From: an uncultured bacterium
Lineage (GTDB): Bacteria > Cyanobacteriota > Vampirovibrionia > Gastranaerophilales > Gastranaerophilaceae
Assembly: GCA_958366705.1 (NCBI GenBank)
Contig: CATXCB010000002.1
Location: 62,001 to 126,000 of the forward strand
Direction: 5' to 3'
Length of the DNA stretch: 64,000 nucleotides
Under the pieces are notes generated by a model. The model was not told the origin of the DNA, did not search any database, and worked only from the letters and a program-made list of their open reading frames with translations. This document shows positions 24,534 to 32,112 of the stretch, piece by piece. The translations under genes were made by a program, and so were the position numbers. Position 1 is the stretch's first letter. Each line of letters starts with the position of its first letter.

Positions 24534-24848
24534 TTAATCAAGCTGTGAGGCTACAATATACAAAAAACGTGTATTTTGTTCACTTAAGTTGTCTATTTTT
24601 TTATATAATTTATTTTTTAATGTATTAATATCTGCGTAATAATCATTGTCAAATAGAGATTGTACTGTAACATTCAGGGCATGTGCAATTTTTTCAAGAT
24701 TTTCTAAAGTGGGCAAAGATTGTCCCAATTCTATACGTATCATTTGTCTTGGGCTAATTTCAGCCATTTCTGAGAGTGTCTCCTGGGAGATATTTTTTGA
24801 TTTTCTAAGATGTCTGATTTTTTTTCCTAATAAATTTACAGTACTCAT
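24534..24848 (-). CDS. XRE/Cro-family transcriptional regulator
   Basis: 104 aa. An N-terminal helix-turn-helix (residues 5-60: IRHLRKSKNISQETLSEMAE, then ISPRQMIRIELGQSLPTLENL) of the lambda-repressor/Cro type is followed by a short helical C-terminus that may dimerise. It is divergent from a prepilin gene whose promoter lies inside a nested inverted repeat, so autoregulation and control of that pilin are plausible. Convergent with the 23624 gene, 4 bases apart. Confidence 0.9.
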   Translation of the reverse strand: MSTVNLLGKKIRHLRKSKNISQETLSEMAEISPRQMIRIELGQSLPTLENLEKIAHALNVTVQSLFDNDYYADINTLKNKLYKKIDNLSEQNTRFLYIVASQLD

Positions 24849-24893
24849 ATTGTCTCCATAAAAATATTTTAGACTATCTATTACTGAAAATTA

Positions 24894-24952
24894 ATGACAC
24901 TGTTGACATATAATTATTGATAATATATAATCCATGTCATAAAAGGTGTCAT
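24894..24952. promoter_or_regulatory. Consensus promoter inside nested inverted repeats
   Basis: On the plus strand TTGACA (24903-24908), a 17-base spacer and TATAAT (24926-24931) form a perfect sigma-70 consensus promoter for the prepilin gene. It is bracketed by ATGACAC (24894-24900) and GTGTCAT (24946-24952), with inner GACAT and ATGTC. The symmetry fits an operator for the divergent XRE regulator. Confidence 0.6.
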
Positions 24953-24999
24953 CTTTGGCATATTTTATGATGGTTATTGCAAATTTGAAAGGATGTCAG

Positions 25000-25740
25000 A
25001 TGGTTAAGAGAGCTTTAGGTTTTACATTGGCGGAAGTTTTGATTACGTTAGGAATTATCGGTGTGGTTGCAGCAATGACAATTCCAACATTAATTGCAAA
25101 TATTAACGGACAAAAATATAGAAACCAATTCAAAAAAACACTCTCAACTCTTAGTCAGGCTGCAAGAATGAGCGATGCTCAATATGGATTTGACTTTGGT
25201 GGAATATCAACTGTTTGCGGCGCGAATGCGGCAAAAGAGCATCCGGATACTACAATGTCTATATGCGGGATGATGAACGGAACACTTGCAGGAGCAACAT
25301 ATTTTAATAAAGTCACAGATATTAAAATGAGCAAGGGTAATTCTATTCTCGGCTATGATGCCAACATTCCTTACGCTGCAAATATCGTAACATCAATTGC
25401 AAATTTAAATAATTTACATGCGTATTTGTTGCCGGATGGTTCAATATTTGCTTTTTCAAAACAATTAGGAGAAAATCCGTGTTCGCTGCCAGTGGGTACT
25501 GTAATGGGTGATGTGTATAATAGTGGAAATTTACGATATTGCCTTGGTTTTATTGATGTAAATGGAGCAACGTTGCCCAATAAGGAAGTTGTATGTTCTT
25601 CGGGTGAGAATACGCTTACAAAGAATAATTGTGTTGTAAATAAAAAAGAAATGACAGATATTTATCCAATCAGAGTTTATGATGGAGTAGTAGTTCCAGC
25701 TACAGCTGCGGGAAGATATGTTTTAAGTACTGCAAAATAA
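25000..25740 (+). CDS. Type IV prepilin-like protein
   Basis: 246 aa from ATG 25000. I prefer this start because AAAGGA precedes it and it gives the short basic leader MVKRALG; a GTG at 24946 in frame lies inside the operator. The type III signal is G-FTLAEVLITLGIIGVVAAM with Glu at +5, so a prepilin peptidase (not in the window) should cleave before Phe. The long C-terminal globular part has Cys pairs (CGANAAKEH, SICGMMNG, NPCSLPVG, LRYCLGF). Single gene, no pilus operon nearby. Confidence 0.88.
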   Translation: MVKRALGFTLAEVLITLGIIGVVAAMTIPTLIANINGQKYRNQFKKTLSTLSQAARMSDAQYGFDFGGISTVCGANAAKEHPDTTMSICGMMNGTLAGATYFNKVTDIKMSKGNSILGYDANIPYAANIVTSIANLNNLHAYLLPDGSIFAFSKQLGENPCSLPVGTVMGDVYNSGNLRYCLGFIDVNGATLPNKEVVCSSGENTLTKNNCVVNKKEMTDIYPIRVYDGVVVPATAAGRYVLSTAK

Positions 25741-25744
25741 GTAT

Positions 25745-26233
25745 TTAGCAAAGTCTGTTCTCGGTAATTGTTGAAATCGCAAGTTTAAGTGCGTGGTTTG
25801 CAAATTGCTCTTTCATTTCTACTCTTGGAATATTTGGTGATAATTTGACTTCTTTAATCACAACAATACCATTATATTTTACTGATATATATATCAGACC
25901 GACTGGTTTTTCCGGTGTCCCCCCTGTTGGGCCGGCAATTCCTGTTGTGCAAAGTGCAATGTCGCAGCCGGTTAATTTTTCCAGCCCGTTCGCCATAGCT
26001 TCAGCACATTCTTTGCTGACAGCACCATATGTGTTTAATATATCCCAACTTACACCAAGAATATCGTGCTTTGCTTCGTTAGCATAAGTTACAAAATTTA
26101 ATTTGGTATATGCAGAACTACCTGATATATCTGTAAGTTTTGAACTTAATAGACCTCCCGTGCAGGATTCTGCAGTTGCTATTGTTAGATTATTTTCTAT
26201 TAAGTATTTTCCCAGTTCATCTTCAGGTTTCAT
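25745..26233 (-). CDS. pncC: Nicotinamide-nucleotide amidase (CinA C-terminal family)
   Basis: 162 aa stand-alone CinA C-terminal domain. Deamidates NMN to nicotinate mononucleotide in the pyridine nucleotide cycle. Landmarks: TIATAESCTGGLLSSKLTDI (catalytic Ser region), YGAVSKECAEAMANG, ALCTTGIAGPTGGTPEKPVG. It lacks the N-terminal MoaB-like domain of full CinA, as is usual for PncC. Convergent with the prepilin, 4 bases apart. Confidence 0.93.
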   Translation of the reverse strand: MKPEDELGKYLIENNLTIATAESCTGGLLSSKLTDISGSSAYTKLNFVTYANEAKHDILGVSWDILNTYGAVSKECAEAMANGLEKLTGCDIALCTTGIAGPTGGTPEKPVGLIYISVKYNGIVVIKEVKLSPNIPRVEMKEQFANHALKLAISTITENRLC

Positions 26234-26371
26234 TAGTTCTCCTTTTACTTATATTGTATAATAAAAATCACTTGATTTATAATAACTCAGGTGGATGAAA
26301 TTTGGGTATTGTTAAATGTAACGAAATGTAAATACGAATTCATAATGGCTGAAATCTTGATATAATGCGCT

Positions 26372-26401
26372 ATATGATATGATATGATATGATATGATAT
26401 G
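26372..26401. repeat. Pentanucleotide microsatellite (TATGA)n
   Basis: Five perfect TATGA units plus a partial sixth. It lies just after a possible -10 box (TATAAT 26361-26366) and about 90 bases before the start codon of the 26492 gene, probably at the start of its 5' untranslated region. Repeat-number change could alter expression. Confidence 0.8.
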
Positions 26402-26491
26402 GCGGGGTGTATCAATTCTCTGTCGTAAAAATCCTTATACATGATATAAGCAAGTGTGCTTAATGAGAGATATTTTGAAAGGAGTATTACG

Positions 26492-27466
26492 ATGGATTTA
26501 ACTGGTATTAATAGTACCCAGAAACTTTCTTCTTTATCAGAGCTTAGCGGGCAAATTAAGAACGCAAAATCTTTAAAAAATGATTTTATTAGTTTTACAC
26601 CAAGAGGGCAAAAGCAAGATCCTGCTTTTGAAAAAGCTCTGGAACAAAGTAAACTGGATGATAGGATTCCAAATCGAGCGTCTTTAGCAAAACAAGGTTT
26701 TGAAAAAGAGTCGATTATTGATATGAATGGCGGCAACTACTATAAGAATTCAAATGGTGATACTATAAGAGTTTCCAAAGATGGTGTACTTGCTGGAAAT
26801 AGGGCTCCATTAGTTGAATATAAATCTGCTGACGGGCGTATTAATCATAGTATAGTTTATGATCAGGATGGTAATCCATTTTCTGGAGAAATGAAAGTTA
26901 AGCAGAATGATGGTTCTGTTGTTACATACAACTATGAATATGACATTGAGGGTAATAAAAAACTTTTATCAAAGAATGTTGAATACCCAAAAGATACAAG
27001 TTCAGGTGAGATAGATTGGACAGATGTAAAACCGACAGATGCAATAATAAATAGACCTGTAAATGTAAAAAAGCTTACTGCTAGTGATTTAGAATTGATA
27101 AAAAATGAATCTTCCGGAAGAAAGGTTTTGAATCATGTCTTAAATAACAGTCCGATAGGAAAAACTGCACCTAATGCAGAAACATTGAGAGCTGACGGCT
27201 ATATGCCTGAATATAGAACTGATGAAAATGGTGCAGGCTATTATGGACCGGTCAGGGTATGTTCAAAAGAAGGCGAAGAAGCGCTCGGACAAAAAGGCGC
27301 TACTAGAGCTACATATACTAACGGAAATTTAATTCAAGATATGTATTATGATAAGGATGGCAATATGAAGCAAGGTTCTATAACAGTCCTTGATAAATAT
27401 GGAAATGTTGATCGTAAGATTTTGTTTACTGTTGATGAAAATGGAAAAATGACTGTTGTTCAATAG
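26492..27466 (+). CDS. Hypothetical protein with YD/DxNG-type repeats
   Basis: 324 aa from ATG 26492, chosen for AAAGGAG 7-12 bases upstream; the frame is open to 26456. No signal peptide. An N-terminal FISFTPRGQK segment precedes a region with recurring beta-type units (YDQDGNPFSGEMKVKQNDGS, YDIEGNKK, YDKDGNMKQGSI, VDENGKM) that recall YD-like or MORN-like surface repeats. Function unknown. Single gene with a strong terminator. Confidence 0.7.
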   Translation: MDLTGINSTQKLSSLSELSGQIKNAKSLKNDFISFTPRGQKQDPAFEKALEQSKLDDRIPNRASLAKQGFEKESIIDMNGGNYYKNSNGDTIRVSKDGVLAGNRAPLVEYKSADGRINHSIVYDQDGNPFSGEMKVKQNDGSVVTYNYEYDIEGNKKLLSKNVEYPKDTSSGEIDWTDVKPTDAIINRPVNVKKLTASDLELIKNESSGRKVLNHVLNNSPIGKTAPNAETLRADGYMPEYRTDENGAGYYGPVRVCSKEGEEALGQKGATRATYTNGNLIQDMYYDKDGNMKQGSITVLDKYGNVDRKILFTVDENGKMTVVQ

Positions 27467-27468
27467 AT

Positions 27469-27506
27469 AAAAGGCGCCGGATTTTTTACAAAATCCGGCG
27501 CCTTTT
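27469..27506. terminator. Bidirectional terminator
   Basis: AAAAGGCGCCGGATTTT and its perfect complement around a 4-base loop, between convergent genes. Confidence 0.92.
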
Positions 27507-27511
27507 AAAAT

Positions 27512-28885
27512 CTATGTATTTGGGCTGATACAGGCTGAAATCGCATCTATCAGCCTTTTAACAGGTACTGTTTGAATTTTTTCGTGTTTAATATTTCTGT
27601 TTGCGTATGGAATAATCGCTTTTTTAAAACCTGAGGCAGCGGCTTCATTCAGGCGTTTATCAATGTTGCTTACAGGGTGTATTTCTCCGGATAAACCTAT
27701 TTCTCCAATGATAACCGTCTGCGGGTCTACAACGACATCTCTGGCGCAGGTTGCTATAGCAAGTGCGATTCCTAAATCTGCGCTTGGTTCATCTACATCT
27801 ATTCCACCCATAACGTTTACATAAACATCCTGTTTTGAAAGATTTAAACCTACTCTTTTTTCCAGAACGGCAAGAATTTGCAATACACGGCTTGAATCAA
27901 CTCCGTTTGCAACTCGTCTTGGTGTTGGATATGGTGTTGTACCTACAAGTGCTTGAATTTCAACTAATAGCGGACGGGTTCCTTCGTTTGTGACGATAAT
28001 TGCACTGCCGGGAATTGCTTCCTGTGAACGTTCATTTAAGAATAATTCATTTGGGTTTTTGACTTCAACAAGTCCTTTTGTTTGCATTTCAAAAATTCCT
28101 ACTTCGGAAGTGTTACCGAATCTGTTTTTCATAGAACGCAGCATTCTGTATGATTTATATTTATCACCCTCAAAATAAATTACAGTATCTACCATATGTT
28201 CAAGTATTTTAGGACCTGCTATATTACCGTCTTTTGTTACGTGTCCTATAATTATTATTGTAATATTTTGAGTTTTTGCTATTTGCATTAAGATATTACA
28301 GCACTCTCTTATTTGAGAAACACTGCCGGCTGAGCTTGTTATTGTTTGTGAATAAATTGCCTGAATACTGTCTATAACAATTGTATCAGGTTTAATTTCT
28401 TCTATTTGCTGTCTGATACTTTCTAAATTCGTCTGCGGGTAGACATAAAGATTCTCAGAATTTATGTTTAAGCGGTTAGCTCTGAGTTTTAGCTGGCTGG
28501 CAGATTCTTCTGCTGAGACATAAAGAATTTTTTCCCCGTTTTTTGACAATTCTCCGCTTGTTTGGAGAAGAATTGTGGATTTTCCTATCCCTGGGTCACC
28601 TGCAATTAATACCAGAGAACCCTGTACAAGTCCACCGCCTAAAATTCTGTCAAATTCCGAAATATTAGTGCTTACTCTAACTTCTTCACCAATATGAATC
28701 TCTGAAATTGGCGATGGCTTTTTATCATTAACAATTCCTTGAGGAGATGTATTTTGTGGTTTTATGTTTGTTTGAATTTCTTCAGTAAAACTACTCCAAC
28801 TTCCGCATTCAGGACATTTCCCAAGATATCCTGCTGATTCATATCCGCATTGTTGACATATCCATTTTGTTTTAACTTTAGCCAT
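27512..28885 (-). CDS. radA: DNA repair protein RadA
   Basis: 457 aa, full length for the family. N-terminal zinc finger CQQCGYESAGYLGKCPECG; RecA-like ATPase with Walker A GDPGIGKST and the RadA-specific KNRFGNTSEVGIF; C-terminal Lon-protease-like domain (GGIDVDEPSADLGIALAIA) without protease activity. Promotes branch migration and processing of recombination intermediates. Downstream of, but separated by a terminator from, the BlaI-headed operon. Confidence 0.97.
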   Translation of the reverse strand: MAKVKTKWICQQCGYESAGYLGKCPECGSWSSFTEEIQTNIKPQNTSPQGIVNDKKPSPISEIHIGEEVRVSTNISEFDRILGGGLVQGSLVLIAGDPGIGKSTILLQTSGELSKNGEKILYVSAEESASQLKLRANRLNINSENLYVYPQTNLESIRQQIEEIKPDTIVIDSIQAIYSQTITSSAGSVSQIRECCNILMQIAKTQNITIIIIGHVTKDGNIAGPKILEHMVDTVIYFEGDKYKSYRMLRSMKNRFGNTSEVGIFEMQTKGLVEVKNPNELFLNERSQEAIPGSAIIVTNEGTRPLLVEIQALVGTTPYPTPRRVANGVDSSRVLQILAVLEKRVGLNLSKQDVYVNVMGGIDVDEPSADLGIALAIATCARDVVVDPQTVIIGEIGLSGEIHPVSNIDKRLNEAAASGFKKAIIPYANRNIKHEKIQTVPVKRLIDAISACISPNT

Positions 28886-28942
28886 AAAATAATTATAGCT
28901 ATTAATATTTTTTGGTCAAATTATATAAATTTATATAAAAAA

Positions 28943-28967
28943 AAGACCGAGATATTTCTCGGTCTTC
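28943..28967 (-). terminator. Terminator of the BlaI-headed operon
   Basis: AAGACCGAG/CTCGGTCTT hairpin with an A8 tract on the left (U-run on the minus strand), 16 bases after the 28983 gene. Confidence 0.85.
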
Positions 28968-28982
28968 TTTTATTGTTATTCT

Positions 28983-30077
28983 TTATTTTCCAGATTTATT
29001 GACTACTTCTAAATCAGAAACTTTCATAGCGTAATATGGTGTTTTTTGTCCTTTTTCTGTCAAGAATAGTACAAAATTATCAGTAAAGTAGAAGTTACGT
29101 CCTTTTTCAGGTAATAATGCTGTCATTCTTGCAATGATTGCAGCTTCACTTTTTAGTTCAACGCCTTCGTTGTTCATTTTGAAATCAACTGTTTCTATAG
29201 TTGAATCAATTTTTAGATTAGTTCCTTTTATGCTATGACCTTCTAATTCTTTAAAGCTTGCTTCTTGATATAAGTTAATGTCCGGTATTCTTAATTCATC
29301 TTTTTTGTTGAATTTTTTGCTGCCTCTGTATTTTGAAGCTTTTTTGTTTAAATCTTCATAATATTTATCAAAAGTTTTATCGTCATTTGTTCTATATAGC
29401 ATTACAACGTCATTATCTTTTGTAAATAATTTAACTGCAAAGTCACTGTCAGAGTTGTAGAACATAACTTTTAAGTTTTTGTATAATTTTTTGTCGCTAT
29501 TTTCATTTATACCAAAATAGTTAAAAGAATTGTTATTTTGAGCGAATCCACCGCTAACTAACTTATCAAATGCATTTAAAAATTTGAAATCTTTTTTTAA
29601 CATTGCATAAACAAGAACATTATCAGTTTTTTCAGACCAGCTCATAGAGTCTAAGATATCACTTGTTTCATTGAATTTATCTTTGATACCTTTTTCTATT
29701 TCTTCTTTTAAAGATGGAGTCATCATACCATATTTAGTATAATAAGCATTATCACTCAGGTTAGTTTTTTTGAAGCTCTGTTTATTTAAAGCTTTTGCCA
29801 TTGGTGAATTAAAATCAGCGAATTTTATTGGACCGTATACTAAATTATCCATAAATTCATTCCAAACGATTTGGAATGTTCCAACCCAAATTCTGTTAGG
29901 TGATTCACTTTTCCAATTCATTGTTGGTAATACATCAATATCTTTCACTGCAGCTTCAACTGCAACTGGTGTAGCTTCATCGATTTGCGAAGCTTCGTTT
30001 TGAGCATATGCATTTGGGGCAATGCTTAGTAGTGTAGCAAATAAAATTGCCATTGACATGTAAAGTTTTTTCATCAT
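28983..30077 (-). CDS. Exported protein of unknown function
   Basis: 364 aa from ATG 30077, which overlaps the upstream stop (ATGATGA) and follows AAGGAG. Signal peptide MMKKLYMSMAILFATLLSIA, cleavage near NAYAQ. The mature part has WNEFMDNLVYGPIKF, NVLVYAMLKKDFKFLNAFDKL and, near the end, FYFTDNFVLFLTEKG with PYYAMKVSDL. The last segments recall the serpin C-terminal strands, but I cannot place a reactive-centre loop, so the family is open. Third gene of an operon led by a BlaI-type repressor. Confidence 0.7.
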   Translation of the reverse strand: MMKKLYMSMAILFATLLSIAPNAYAQNEASQIDEATPVAVEAAVKDIDVLPTMNWKSESPNRIWVGTFQIVWNEFMDNLVYGPIKFADFNSPMAKALNKQSFKKTNLSDNAYYTKYGMMTPSLKEEIEKGIKDKFNETSDILDSMSWSEKTDNVLVYAMLKKDFKFLNAFDKLVSGGFAQNNNSFNYFGINENSDKKLYKNLKVMFYNSDSDFAVKLFTKDNDVVMLYRTNDDKTFDKYYEDLNKKASKYRGSKKFNKKDELRIPDINLYQEASFKELEGHSIKGTNLKIDSTIETVDFKMNNEGVELKSEAAIIARMTALLPEKGRNFYFTDNFVLFLTEKGQKTPYYAMKVSDLEVVNKSGK

Positions 30078-30454
30078 TTTCTCCTTTTCAAACCTACATT
30101 TAACGATTTCCAAAAACCTTTGAAAAATCCTTGAGGAGTGTTTTTGTGGAGTATCGGAGCTGTATCGTAATACTGTTTGTAGTTTACGATAATATTTTCC
30201 GGTAAGTCCTCTCCTCGTTCTAAAGTATACGATAAAAATTCTATATAGTCATCTTGTTCTTCTTTATAAAGTGAATCTTTATTTCTCAAATCTTCATCGG
30301 CTTCATAATGTATTAGAGCATGATAAGCTGCGATGAGACTTTCATCTTCAGTGTCTTTAGGGTATTTAAGTAAAGCTTCTCTAACGCATAATTGACCAAT
30401 TCTGACTAGTTTCAGTAGTCTGGCTACAGCAATTCTATCCTGGATATTTGGCAT
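30074..30454 (-). CDS. Hypothetical soluble helical protein
   Basis: 126 aa, no signal or membrane segment. Mostly helical and charged (ARLLKLVRIGQLCVREALLKY, AYHALIHYEADEDLRNKD), with a basic C-terminus (GFWKSLNVGLKRRK). It lies 10 bases after the BlaI-family gene and overlaps the exported protein's start by 4 bases, so it is the middle gene of a three-gene operon. No family recognised. Confidence 0.7.
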   Translation of the reverse strand: MPNIQDRIAVARLLKLVRIGQLCVREALLKYPKDTEDESLIAAYHALIHYEADEDLRNKDSLYKEEQDDYIEFLSYTLERGEDLPENIIVNYKQYYDTAPILHKNTPQGFFKGFWKSLNVGLKRRK

Positions 30455-30464
30455 CTTAAATATT

Positions 30465-30809
30465 CTATTTTATAAGCATTTCAGCCATTTCTCGTTCAAC
30501 AAAGTGCATCATTTCTGCGTAATTACCATTAAAGAAATTAGCAGTAAATTCATGAAGCATATCCAGAGCCATTTCTCTTCTATCCATTGTTGCTTTGTAG
30601 AAAAACTTTTTACCAACCTTATATCTTACTAAAATACTTTTGGAAACCAGACGATCCATAACTGTTTTTATTGTTGTATAAGCTCGTTCTATTCCATTAT
30701 TGGATAACTCATCAACTATATCTTGAATTGAAACATCTGTATCTTCATTGTTTGAAGTTAAATTCCAAAATGTATTTAAAATTTCAATTTCGAGCGATCC
30801 GCAAACCAT
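30465..30809 (-). CDS. BlaI/MecI/CopY-family transcriptional repressor
   Basis: 114 aa with the winged helix of the penicillinase-repressor family (PF03965): LEIEILNTFWNLTS, VQDIVDEL-type helix, GIERAYTTIKTVMDRLVSKS (recognition helix) and VGKKFFYKATMDR. The C-terminal dimerisation helices are short. Known members control beta-lactamase or copper genes and are inactivated by BlaR1 proteolysis or metal. Neither BlaR1 nor a beta-lactamase is nearby. It heads an operon with an unknown and an exported protein. Strong AGGAGG site. Confidence 0.85.
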   Translation of the reverse strand: MVCGSLEIEILNTFWNLTSNNEDTDVSIQDIVDELSNNGIERAYTTIKTVMDRLVSKSILVRYKVGKKFFYKATMDRREMALDMLHEFTANFFNGNYAEMMHFVEREMAEMLIK

Positions 30810-30907
30810 GTTTTCCTCCTGTATTTTCTTTATTATTACTATAATTGTAATATGAACTATATTTTTTACAAGTATGTATATAAAAATATTTACAAATTGA
30901 AACTATG

Positions 30908-32068
30908 TTAAAAATCCAAATTCATAAAATCTGCTTCTTTTTTAAAATTCTTTTTATTTGTTCTTATTTTTTCATTTTTTCTTTTACTTTTTTTAGGAAT
31001 AGATCTATATGCATTATCTAAAGATATTTTTGTAATGACATCACTTGTTTTTCTGTCGTAAAAAGTCAGCCAAAATTTTCTGTTGATATTATCTACTGCA
31101 AATGAAACATTGGCAACCAGTTTATCTCCGGGTTTTATCTGTTTAAACATCAGTCTTGTATCTCCGAAAATTGATGGGCTGAATTTCGCATTATAATCAT
31201 TTACTAATACCATATCAAATCCGGACAATGTTTTATCAGACATATTTGATATTAATACTGTTAAAGTTATTGTATTTACTTCTCCAAACGGGTCTTTTTC
31301 ATGTTTAATATCATTAATGTTTATAGTTAAACCATTGTATAAAACTTCTTCCTGTTTCAGTGCCTCTTCTTTGTATACCGGTAAGTCCACCTGAGTATTT
31401 ATTTTTACTTTAATTTCATCTCCCGGTGCAATTAAAACGTGATTACCTTTTCTTACTAATGCAATTCCTAAACCTACAGCTCCGCCAAGCGCGGCTCCTC
31501 CTGCAAGGGTGTATCCTTGAGAAGCAATGGCTGCTTCTATCCCAAGCCAGTTGAGAGCCATTAATCCACCTACAGCACCTCCAGCAACAGTATAACCCAC
31601 ATCTTGTGCTACTATTTTTGCCCCTGCTGCCACCGGATGTAGTTTTGTTGTCATTTGACCTTCTATTGGAATTTCGCGACCATCAGGAGTAACCAGATAG
31701 TCAAAAGATAGAGTTAATGATGCTTCTCTACCTAATCTTCCAGGTTCTGATGTGTCTGTAAGTTTTCCATGAGCGACAGTTCCTTTTGGAATAATTACGC
31801 CTTTATCTCCATAAACATCCGAGGTTACTTCGGCAAAAAATTCATCACCCTCTATGGAATAAGAAGAATCTAACACCTGCGAAACTGTCATATTTATTAT
31901 ATCTTTACGATTTAAAGATTCAATTTTTCCTGTGAATAGTTCATCTTCAATCTTTTTGAATTCTTCATTTTCAACGACAGAGCCTTTTAGTGGTTCTGCA
32001 GCCTGAACCATTGTAAAATTTGTGCCTATCATCATTATTATTAATAGTGTACTCAAAATTCTTTTCAT
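30908..32068 (-). CDS. Exported protein with IPKGT-type module and glycine-rich membrane-like segment
   Basis: 386 aa from ATG 32068 (GGAG 12 bases upstream). Signal peptide KRILSTLLIIMMIGTNFTMV-QA. The module starts FFAEVTSDV, then VIIPKGTVAHGKL, LTLSFDYLVTPDGREIPIEG, a Gly/Ala-rich stretch (GGAALGGAVGLGIAL) and VLIAPGDEIKVKI. This parallels 11886 and 48086. The C-terminal domain looks like a beta-sandwich (ITLTVLISNMSDKTLSGFDM), followed by a very basic tail. Downstream of a glycosyltransferase gene by 44 bases. Envelope role inferred. Confidence 0.7.
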   Translation of the reverse strand: MKRILSTLLIIMMIGTNFTMVQAAEPLKGSVVENEEFKKIEDELFTGKIESLNRKDIINMTVSQVLDSSYSIEGDEFFAEVTSDVYGDKGVIIPKGTVAHGKLTDTSEPGRLGREASLTLSFDYLVTPDGREIPIEGQMTTKLHPVAAGAKIVAQDVGYTVAGGAVGGLMALNWLGIEAAIASQGYTLAGGAALGGAVGLGIALVRKGNHVLIAPGDEIKVKINTQVDLPVYKEEALKQEEVLYNGLTININDIKHEKDPFGEVNTITLTVLISNMSDKTLSGFDMVLVNDYNAKFSPSIFGDTRLMFKQIKPGDKLVANVSFAVDNINRKFWLTFYDRKTSDVITKISLDNAYRSIPKKSKRKNEKIRTNKKNFKKEADFMNLDF

Positions 32069-32112
32069 ACTTACATTGTACTCCATTGAAAATTTTTGAC
32101 CATATTTTGTAT

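Noticed and set aside
26287..26736. 149-codon minus-strand ORF
   Set aside because: It runs through the TATGA microsatellite (giving ISYHIISYHI) and antisense to the 26492 gene, which has a proper ribosome binding site and terminator.
28983..30077. Serpin assignment
   Set aside because: Only the C-terminal segments look serpin-like. No reactive-centre loop or hinge could be placed by eye, so it is left as unknown.
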